A stretch of DNA of 64,000 nucleotides, taken from Carboxylicivirga longa. Its GTDB lineage: Bacteria > Bacteroidota > Bacteroidia > Bacteroidales > Marinilabiliaceae. The notes below the pieces were generated by a model that worked only from the letters and a program-made list of their open reading frames with translations, did not search any database and was not told the DNA's origin. The stretch covers positions 28,670-92,669 of the forward strand of contig NZ_JBNGOZ010000020.1 in NCBI RefSeq assembly GCF_050589825.1. The letters run 5' to 3'. The translations under genes were made by a program, and so were the position numbers. This document shows positions 57,887 through 64,000 of this stretch, one piece after another; within the stretch, counting starts at the first letter, position 1; every line of letters starts with the position of its first letter.

Positions 57887-60800
57887 TTATGACTTCTCTT
57901 TCACAAGGCGGTTGCGCACACGCACAGCCAGGTTATACATTACGGGTGCCATAATCAGTGTAAGCACGGTTGATGTGCTTAAGCCAAATATGACGGTCCA
58001 TGCCATGGGTGACCAGAAATCAGCATTATCGCCACCGAAGTAAATTTTCGGATCCAGCTCGGTGAATAAACCAAAGAAATCAAAGTTGAGGCCTATGGCC
58101 ATGGGTATTAGTCCCAGTACAGTGGTGATGGCAGTTAGCAGTACAGGCCGTAAACGCGTTTTGCCGGCACGGATAACGCCCTCTAATTCTTCTTCACGGT
58201 TGAGGCGTCCATGCTTGCCCAGGCCTTTTTCATCTTTCATTTGGCCACGCACCAGGTCAATGTAATCAATCAGCACAATGCCGTTGTTCACTACTATACC
58301 GGCCAGTGAAACAATGCCCACGCCTGTCATTAGAATGATGAAGTCCATTTGAAAAGTACCCAGCCCCATGAACACCCCAATGGTACTTAGACCTACCGTG
58401 CCGATAATGATCAATGGTTTGGCCCCGGAGTTAAATTGTGTGATCAGGATCATGGCGATAAGGGCCAGGGCAAAGAGCAGTGCACCGGCCAAAAAATCAG
58501 AGGTCTCTTGCTGGCTTTCCTGCTCACCCGTCATTTTCCAGGTGTAGTTAGCCGGCATGGGGTAGTCCGATAGTACTTGCTTGATGCGGGCGTTGATGGC
58601 ATTGGCATTATAGCCTTCCACCACATTTGAGCTAAGGGTGATCACGCGCGTATTGTCAATGCGAATAATCTTTTCGTAGGTAGAAGCATATTCGTAATCG
58701 GCAACGGCAGAAATGGGTATCAGGCTCACGTTACCGTTCTTGTCCACTTTCATCTTTTGGTTCATCAGGGTGGAAACATCGTAGCGGAAACGGTCCTGTA
58801 GGCGCAGCATTATATCATATTCGTCCTCCCCATCCTTGTATTTACTTATCTCTTTACCGTACAATGAGGTACGAAGCGCCATAGCCACTTGCTGAGTAGA
58901 TAACCCCATGCGTCTTACTTTATCACGATCGATAAAAAGCTGCATCTCAGGCTTATTGGTGTTTAAATCCATTTCCAGATTCTCAATGCCGGCAATATGG
59001 TCATCATCAATGGTTTGTTGTATGCTCTCGGTAAGGGCAATCAGACGCTCGTAATCGTCACCGGCAACTTCAATATTAATGGGTTTGCCCACAGGCGGTC
59101 CATTCTCCTCTTTCTCAATAAATATTTTTGCCCCGATAAAGCCCTCGAAGGCCTGAGATAGTTTTGACATGATGTCGCGTGTACTGTGGCCCTTACGATA
59201 CTGGTAATCGACAAAAGTAATGGTGGTGAGTGACTTGTTGGGCGATCGTCCCGACTCAAACAGACCTCCTTTACCGGTACCTACACTCACACCTACTGAT
59301 TTTACAATGTCCATATAAGGCTCCAGGGTGCCATATAGTATATCTTCGGCATTTACCGTTACCTGATCGGTCACCTCAATGTCAGTACCCAGTGGCAGCT
59401 CCATGGTTATATAAATGGTACGTGGTTCATTCTCCGGAAAGAAGTACACATTGGGCTTCATCATGCCAAAGAAAAACAGTGAAAAGAAGAAGAGGAGCAG
59501 AGAACCGAACATCAGAAGTTTACTGGTTCTGCGTCCCAGCGCCTTACGCAGGGTGGCTTCATACATATTTTCCAGCAAGGGTAAAAAGTTGTGTTGAAAT
59601 CGTATGGCCGAGGGTTTCAGGACATATTTGTTAAGCAGGGTAATTGCTAGGGGTAATATTAACAAGTTACCCCACAACAAGCTACCACTAAGATAAGCCA
59701 GCAAGCCCGGCACAGCAATTCCTCCGGTGATGAGCAAAGGCCTGCGAAAGCTCTTTTTATCGCGTACATCCTCTAATTTCATAAACTTGGCGGCAAATAC
59801 CGGGTTGAGCACCAATGCCACAAATAGGGAGGAAGAAAGTACAATGATGAGGGTAATGGGCAGGTAGCTCATAAATTTGCCCACTATACCCGGCCAGAAA
59901 ACTAACGGAAAGAAAGCAGCCAGCGTGGTGGCTGTCGAGGAGATGATGGGTATGGCAATTTCACTGGTACCGTTCTTAACTGCTTTCTCAGGTTTCACAC
60001 CATGCTCCATCATGCGATATACGTTTTCGATTACCACAATGGCGTTGTCTACGAGCATACCCAGCGCCAATACCAGGCTGAAAAGCACCATGGTGTTGAT
60101 GGTGTAGCCTATCTGTTTCAATATCATCATGGAGATAATCATGGACATGGGGATGGCCAGTCCTGAAAAAATGGCGTTGCGCAGCCCCAGAAACATGTAA
60201 AGAACAATCATTACGAATATCATACCCAGCAGAATACTGTTTTCAAGGTTACTGATTTGGTCGCGTACAAATACCGATTGATCATCTGTTACCGTCACTG
60301 TCAGGTCGCGGGGTAGGGTTTCACTGAGCTGCTTTTCTTTTATGATGGCCATGATTTTATCGGTGGCATCCAGCAGATTCTGCCCGCTCTTCTTCACGAT
60401 GGACAGGGTGACTACCGATTTATGGTCGAGGCGTGAGATGGTACTTTGTTCTTCAAAGCCATCAATCACTTCGGCCACATCCTTAATATGGATGGCGCGG
60501 CCGTCAATCTCTTTTACAATGGTATTGCGTATCTCATCCATGTTGGTGTAGTCGGCCTGCACGCGTATTGAGCGGCGGGTACCATCTACCTTTATCTCGC
60601 CGGCACCCACGGTGAAGTTCTCCGTTATTATGGCAAATTCTATGTCGTCGAAGGTAAGGTCGTAGGCGGCCATTCGGTGTGGGTTGGCATGTATTTTTAT
60701 CTCGCGCTCATCTACCCCGCGTATGTCGGCCTCACGCACCTCGCGCAGGGTCTCAAAATCATCCTGCAGGCCTTCGGCAAATTTTTTAAGTTCGTAAATG

Positions 60801-61294
60801 CTGTAATCGCCCGACAGGTTAATGTTCAGTACCGGGAACTCCGAAAAGTCAATATCATCCACAATGGGCTCGTCCATCAGGTCGTCGGGTAGTTCGCTAA
60901 TGGCTTTGTCCACTTTGTCTTTCACATCCAGCTTGGCCTGATCGACGGACACGTCGGCCTCAAATTCCACGATGATGAGGCTCATGTCCTGAAAGGAGTT
61001 GGACGACATCTTCTTCACCCCATTGAGGTCTTTCAGTTCTTTCTCCAGGGGGCGGGTGATGAGGTTTTCTATGTCCAGGGGACTGTTGCCGGGGTGCGGA
61101 GTACTTACCGAGATATAGGGAACCACAATTTCCGGAAACAGCTCACGCTGCATGCTATTGTAACCCATCCATCCGGCCACAATCAGGAATAGGGTGAGAA
61201 TATAAATGGTGTTTTTATTGGCCAGTGCCAAAAACGTGGGTTTGAATTTCCGCGTTGACACTTTTTCTTTATGTTTTAGGGTATTGTCTTGCAT
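57887..61294 (-). CDS. RND-family efflux transporter (inner-membrane pump)
   Basis: A 1135-residue RND pump with the usual 12 transmembrane helices and two large periplasmic loops. TM1 is at about 28-46. The TM4 proton-relay region reads LGMLVDNAIVVIENVYRMMEHG (about 405-426), with Asp kept and the second Asp replaced by Asn. It is somewhat longer than AcrB because of an insertion after TM6 (about 520-570) with an extra hydrophobic pair. The sequence belongs to the HAE/MdtB-like Bacteroidota branch. It acts with the MFP and TolC-like proteins encoded upstream. Substrate cannot be read. Confidence 0.95.
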   Translation of the reverse strand: MQDNTLKHKEKVSTRKFKPTFLALANKNTIYILTLFLIVAGWMGYNSMQRELFPEIVVPYISVSTPHPGNSPLDIENLITRPLEKELKDLNGVKKMSSNSFQDMSLIIVEFEADVSVDQAKLDVKDKVDKAISELPDDLMDEPIVDDIDFSEFPVLNINLSGDYSIYELKKFAEGLQDDFETLREVREADIRGVDEREIKIHANPHRMAAYDLTFDDIEFAIITENFTVGAGEIKVDGTRRSIRVQADYTNMDEIRNTIVKEIDGRAIHIKDVAEVIDGFEEQSTISRLDHKSVVTLSIVKKSGQNLLDATDKIMAIIKEKQLSETLPRDLTVTVTDDQSVFVRDQISNLENSILLGMIFVMIVLYMFLGLRNAIFSGLAIPMSMIISMMILKQIGYTINTMVLFSLVLALGMLVDNAIVVIENVYRMMEHGVKPEKAVKNGTSEIAIPIISSTATTLAAFFPLVFWPGIVGKFMSYLPITLIIVLSSSLFVALVLNPVFAAKFMKLEDVRDKKSFRRPLLITGGIAVPGLLAYLSGSLLWGNLLILPLAITLLNKYVLKPSAIRFQHNFLPLLENMYEATLRKALGRRTSKLLMFGSLLLFFFSLFFFGMMKPNVYFFPENEPRTIYITMELPLGTDIEVTDQVTVNAEDILYGTLEPYMDIVKSVGVSVGTGKGGLFESGRSPNKSLTTITFVDYQYRKGHSTRDIMSKLSQAFEGFIGAKIFIEKEENGPPVGKPINIEVAGDDYERLIALTESIQQTIDDDHIAGIENLEMDLNTNKPEMQLFIDRDKVRRMGLSTQQVAMALRTSLYGKEISKYKDGEDEYDIMLRLQDRFRYDVSTLMNQKMKVDKNGNVSLIPISAVADYEYASTYEKIIRIDNTRVITLSSNVVEGYNANAINARIKQVLSDYPMPANYTWKMTGEQESQQETSDFLAGALLFALALIAMILITQFNSGAKPLIIIGTVGLSTIGVFMGLGTFQMDFIILMTGVGIVSLAGIVVNNGIVLIDYIDLVRGQMKDEKGLGKHGRLNREEELEGVIRAGKTRLRPVLLTAITTVLGLIPMAIGLNFDFFGLFTELDPKIYFGGDNADFWSPMAWTVIFGLSTSTVLTLIMAPVMYNLAVRVRNRLVKEKS

Positions 61295-61318
61295 GGATAT
61301 TTCCTATTAGGGAATGAG

Positions 61319-62437
61319 TTAAATAGCAATAGCTGCCCCGTCAACTACTTGTGCATAGCCTTTGGTAATTAATTGATCGCCGGGAGTGAGGCCATCGGTT
61401 ACCAGGGTGTTGTTATTGTCTTTAATACCTGTTTTAATATAGCGCTTGGCAGCGCGTAGCTGGCCATCCGTCTCCTGAGTCACAAAAATAAACTCGCCGC
61501 TAAAATCTTTTTTTACCAGAATGGAGGGTACGATGATGGCATTTTCGGCTTTGAACGTGCGCAGCTTTAGCACCGCCAGCATATTGGGCTTTATTTCGTT
61601 ATTGTTATTGTTCAGGTTGATGCGCACGCGAAAAGTGCGGCTGGCGGGGTCAATCACCGATGAGGCCCGATAGATGTTTGCCTCCAGATTTTTATTGATC
61701 ACCGGAAACTCTATGGCCACCCGATCACCGGCATTCACGGCTTGCAGGTATATCTCCGATACATCGGCGCTGATGTACACCTGGTTGATGTTTACCAAAC
61801 GGGCAAAGGCTTGCTGGGGACTTGCCATTTCGCCTTGTTTTTGAATGATGTCGTCTACCACACCATCAATGGGGGCACGTATAATGGCCAGATCCAGCTG
61901 GGCCAGTAAGGCTTCTTTCTGCTGTTGCAGCGCCTCTTTGTTGGATTTAGCTTGCAGGTATTCCATCTCAGATCCGATGCTCTGCTGCCATAAGTCAGCC
62001 TGTCGCTCGTAGGTTGTGGTTGCCAGCTGAAGGTTGATTTCAACCTGTGCCAGTGCACGTTTTGTCATCTCCGTATTTAGCCGTGCAAGCACTTGACCTT
62101 TGCGCACGCGTTCACCTTCCTTCACATCAATGGATATTATTTTACCGGCGGTTTCAGGACTGATAATGATGTTTTTATCGGCCTCCACTTTACCACTGAT
62201 GTCCACAAAGTGTTCATACAGGCGCGGCTCCACCGTGCTTGCCACTACTTTAATCGTCTGCTCTTGTTTTCCCTCATCCAGTTCTTTTTCCAGCTTCTCA
62301 ATGTCTTTTTTTAATTGGCTCAGGTCGTTTTTATATTGTGCCAGCAAGGCTTGTTTGTCTTCTCGGTCTTCATCGCCCGGTGCACTGCTACAGGCAAATA
62401 GTAGGGCGATAAGGGGAAGTATAAATAGTGCTTTCAT
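61319..62437 (-). CDS. RND efflux periplasmic adaptor (membrane fusion) lipoprotein
   Basis: A 372-residue lipoprotein (lipobox ALLFACSSA, Cys at about residue 16). A coiled-coil-like stretch rich in K/E/Q (about 28-62) precedes the lipoyl/biotinyl half ISPETAGKIISIDVKEGERVRKGQVLARL. The alpha-hairpin (about 120-185) and the second lipoyl half LAIIRAPIDGVVDDIIQKQGEM follow, and then the beta-barrel (VYISADVSEIYLQAVNAGDRV). It bridges the pump and the TolC-like channel. It lies 24 bp before the pump gene and 13 bp after the channel gene. Confidence 0.95.
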   Translation of the reverse strand: MKALFILPLIALLFACSSAPGDEDREDKQALLAQYKNDLSQLKKDIEKLEKELDEGKQEQTIKVVASTVEPRLYEHFVDISGKVEADKNIIISPETAGKIISIDVKEGERVRKGQVLARLNTEMTKRALAQVEINLQLATTTYERQADLWQQSIGSEMEYLQAKSNKEALQQQKEALLAQLDLAIIRAPIDGVVDDIIQKQGEMASPQQAFARLVNINQVYISADVSEIYLQAVNAGDRVAIEFPVINKNLEANIYRASSVIDPASRTFRVRINLNNNNNEIKPNMLAVLKLRTFKAENAIIVPSILVKKDFSGEFIFVTQETDGQLRAAKRYIKTGIKDNNNTLVTDGLTPGDQLITKGYAQVVDGAAIAI

Positions 62438-62450
62438 AAGTGATACGCTT

Positions 62451-63818
62451 CTATAGTTGACTTAATATTTTTTGTAGTTCTATGTGAGCTTGCAGCAAGG
62501 CCAGTGTAGACTCGATATATCGCAACTCAGCCTCTATGTATTGAGACTCGTTTTGCGACAGCTCCGTGCTGTTAATCAAACCTTTTTGAAACTTAATCAG
62601 GCTGAGATCATAAATACGTGTGGCCAGTTCTTTGTTTTTAAGGCTGTTGGCAAATTGCTCGCGCTTAGTCGAAAGGGTGGTGTTGGCATTTAAAAAATCC
62701 TTGGTCAGGTTTTCGGTTACCATGGTGCGTGTGTTCTGTGCTTTAAGGTAATTCAGTTTCTCCTGTTTTACCTTTGCGGCACGGCTGCCGGATGTGAAAA
62801 TGGGAATGGACAAGTTAAGGCCAATCACCTGCGAGGGAAACCAGTCCTGATCGAATATGTTCCATTCATCACCAAATGCGTATTTGGAGTAAGTGTAGTT
62901 GGCTTCAATCTTGGGCAGATATTGCGATTGTTCCAGTCGCATTAGCAGTTTCTTGGTTGATACATCGCTGTCGGCCAGCTTGTAATCAATGTGATTTTCC
63001 ACATTAAAGGCGGGATTATCATGCTTGAGCAAGGTGGGTGCCAGTATACTTTCCATCTTTTCGGTGAGAATAAAGGATTGGGTCAGATCCATACCCATGC
63101 TAAACTTAAGTACCGCCAATGCCACTTTGTAGCTGCGCTCCACTTCCAGCAGACGGCTCTTACTGTTGCTCATCATCAGCTCAATTTGTACCACATCGGT
63201 TTCCTCTCGAAAGCCATTTTTAAAGTAGGCTCGGGTCTCCTTTAGGGTGCGCTCGTTAACCGCAAGGCTGCGTTTAAAGGTGGTTACATTTTCGCGCGCT
63301 GTAAGTGCCAGATAGTAGGCTTGTGTCACCATGTTGCGTACCTCAATACTTGTTTTGTCTCTCTGCTGTTGGCGCAGGGTTTTAAAAACGCTGGCAGCCT
63401 TTAGTCCCACGATGTAGGAGCCATCAAATATCAACTGGTTAACCGAGATACTATAATTGGCATCGTAGGCCTGCGCAAAAGAGATGGGTACTTTATCGCC
63501 GGGTTGACTGCCGGGAGGTCGCATGTCGGGGGGTAATATCTCCACCGGAAAGAGGGACACCGGTAAATCGGGGTTATGGTTGTAGCCGGCTGAACCGCTT
63601 ACCTGAGGCAGCCCCAGGGCAATGCTCTCCCAAAGCCTTTTTTGCGCCCCTTCAACATCGTAGTCGGCATTCACCTTTTCATAGGCATGAGTCATGGCAT
63701 ATTCAATGGCCTCCTGCAGGCTCAGCTGCAAACTGTCGCTTTGCCCTTTTGAATTAATCGGGAGCAGCAGCATGAATATGCTCAATGCACAAATGTGTTT
63801 CATAGTTATCTGTTTCAT
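62451..63818 (-). CDS. TolC-family outer-membrane efflux channel
   Basis: A 455-residue TolC-type protein. It has a signal peptide (hydrophobic stretch ending NSKGQ) and then the family opening LSLQEAIEYAMTHAYEKVNADYDVEGA. The middle has long helices and two beta-strand pairs (YSISVNQLIFDGSYIVGL at about 130 and VIGLNLSIPIFTSGSRAAKV at about 330), and the C-terminus has ELSQNESQYIEAELRYIESTLALLQ. It starts at ATG 63818; an in-frame ATG at 63803 is equally plausible. It is the first gene of the channel-adaptor-pump operon and divergent from a gene at the right edge. Confidence 0.95.
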   Translation of the reverse strand: MKQITMKHICALSIFMLLLPINSKGQSDSLQLSLQEAIEYAMTHAYEKVNADYDVEGAQKRLWESIALGLPQVSGSAGYNHNPDLPVSLFPVEILPPDMRPPGSQPGDKVPISFAQAYDANYSISVNQLIFDGSYIVGLKAASVFKTLRQQQRDKTSIEVRNMVTQAYYLALTARENVTTFKRSLAVNERTLKETRAYFKNGFREETDVVQIELMMSNSKSRLLEVERSYKVALAVLKFSMGMDLTQSFILTEKMESILAPTLLKHDNPAFNVENHIDYKLADSDVSTKKLLMRLEQSQYLPKIEANYTYSKYAFGDEWNIFDQDWFPSQVIGLNLSIPIFTSGSRAAKVKQEKLNYLKAQNTRTMVTENLTKDFLNANTTLSTKREQFANSLKNKELATRIYDLSLIKFQKGLINSTELSQNESQYIEAELRYIESTLALLQAHIELQKILSQL

Positions 63819-63861
63819 GTTGGTTTGATTCCATTCTATAAAATTATGAATATTCCACTAA

Positions 63862-63889
63862 GGAAACCTGAAATGACTTATAGGTTTCC
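63862..63889. repeat. Inverted repeat in the efflux divergent promoter region
   Basis: GGAAACCT (63862-63869) and AGGTTTCC (63882-63889) form a perfect 8-bp inverted repeat with a 12-bp spacer, between the efflux operon and a divergent gene. It has no T tract. It may be an operator for the divergently encoded protein (inference). Confidence 0.55.
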
Positions 63890-63950
63890 ACGGTTCGTGT
63901 TATTTTTTTATTAATTCTTTATTTTATGGCTGTAGTTTACAATAGCGTTT

Positions 63951-63958
63951 TAATTTTG
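63951..63958 (+). promoter_or_regulatory. -7 element of the right-edge gene
   Basis: TAATTTTG matches TAnnTTTG, 20 bases before the ATG at 63979. Confidence 0.5.
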
Positions 63959-63978
63959 TAACTTAATGAGAAAATGCC

Positions 63979-64000
63979 ATGGATACCGCCAAAATAAAAG
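63979..64000 (+). CDS. First codons of a gene cut by the right window edge
   Basis: ATG at 63979 opens a frame (MDTAKIK) that runs to the window end. A second ATG at 63974, in another frame, stops within eight codons. The position, divergent from an RND efflux operon across an inverted repeat, is where Bacteroidota often encode a TetR-type regulator. Seven residues cannot support a family call. Confidence 0.4.

Noticed and set aside
57858..57904. Hairpin overlapping the RND pump stop codon as a terminator
   Set aside because: The stem is interrupted and no T run follows on the reverse strand, so termination cannot be supported.

Overview
The window reads as chromosomal DNA from a gliding-type Bacteroidota, most likely of the Marinilabiliales/Bacteroidales kind. 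The evidence is a complete type IX secretion/gliding core (porP/sprF-like gene plus gldKLMN), GH92 mannosidases, DUF4369/TlpA-type lipoproteins, a Wzi-family protein, Bacteroidetes-style promoters (TAnnTTTG) and the absence of obvious Shine-Dalgarno sequences. No phage, transposase or CRISPR array is visible. A 98-base run of N (1038-1135) lies inside a tandem tRNA-Glu array.

Layout. 1-2.0 kb: an edge-truncated gene, radC, at least four identical tRNA-Glu(TTC) genes with rpsT (S20) between the third and fourth, and one leftward promoter for this mixed operon. 2.07-3.3 kb: metK behind a SAM-II-like riboswitch. 3.4-6.1 kb: a chemoreceptor and a YceI protein. 6.2-14.5 kb: a GH92 mannosidase lipoprotein, a Wzi-family outer-membrane protein and a four-gene pathway (aminotransferase, acetyltransferase, oxidoreductase, UDP-HexNAc 6-dehydrogenase) expected to make a UDP-2,3-diacetamido-uronic acid for surface polysaccharide. 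14.5-20 kb: a secreted hypothetical, a YbaK-type deacylase, two uncharacterised proteins and two TlpA-like lipoproteins that have lost the CxxC motif. 20.2-28.5 kb: lpxH, a FabH-like synthase, PBP1A, topA and a degenerate arginase-fold protein.

28.6-34.4 kb is the gliding/T9SS module. 34.7-38.1 kb holds pyrH, an intact TlpA thioredoxin and a long-chain acyl-CoA ligase. 38.3-42.2 kb is a compact carotenoid operon (crtI-crtB-unknown-crtZ-crtYcd) sufficient to go from GGPP to a zeaxanthin-type pigment. It is led by a sequence that looks like a classical TTGACA/TATTAT promoter. 42.3-49.6 kb is an AT-rich glycosyltransferase region with seven genes on both strands, including a probable GT-D fold enzyme. 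49.7-53.7 kb: an LtaS-like alkaline-phosphatase-fold membrane protein, a U32 tRNA-hydroxylation-type protein and a DUF2797 protein. 53.7-57.6 kb: an operon of a second GH92 enzyme and a multidomain EEP-fold lipoprotein. 57.9-63.8 kb: an RND efflux operon (TolC-like, MFP, RND pump), divergent from the first codons of a gene cut by the right edge.

The most interesting points are the SAM-II/metK leader with a mutually exclusive long-range stem, the tRNA-Glu/rpsT array with its gap, the Cys-less thioredoxin pair, the pseudo-arginase beside the T9SS genes, the unknown protein within the carotenoid operon and its atypical promoter, and the zinc-ribbon plus GIY-YIG-like DUF2797 protein. All calls come from reading the sequence; no database search was run.
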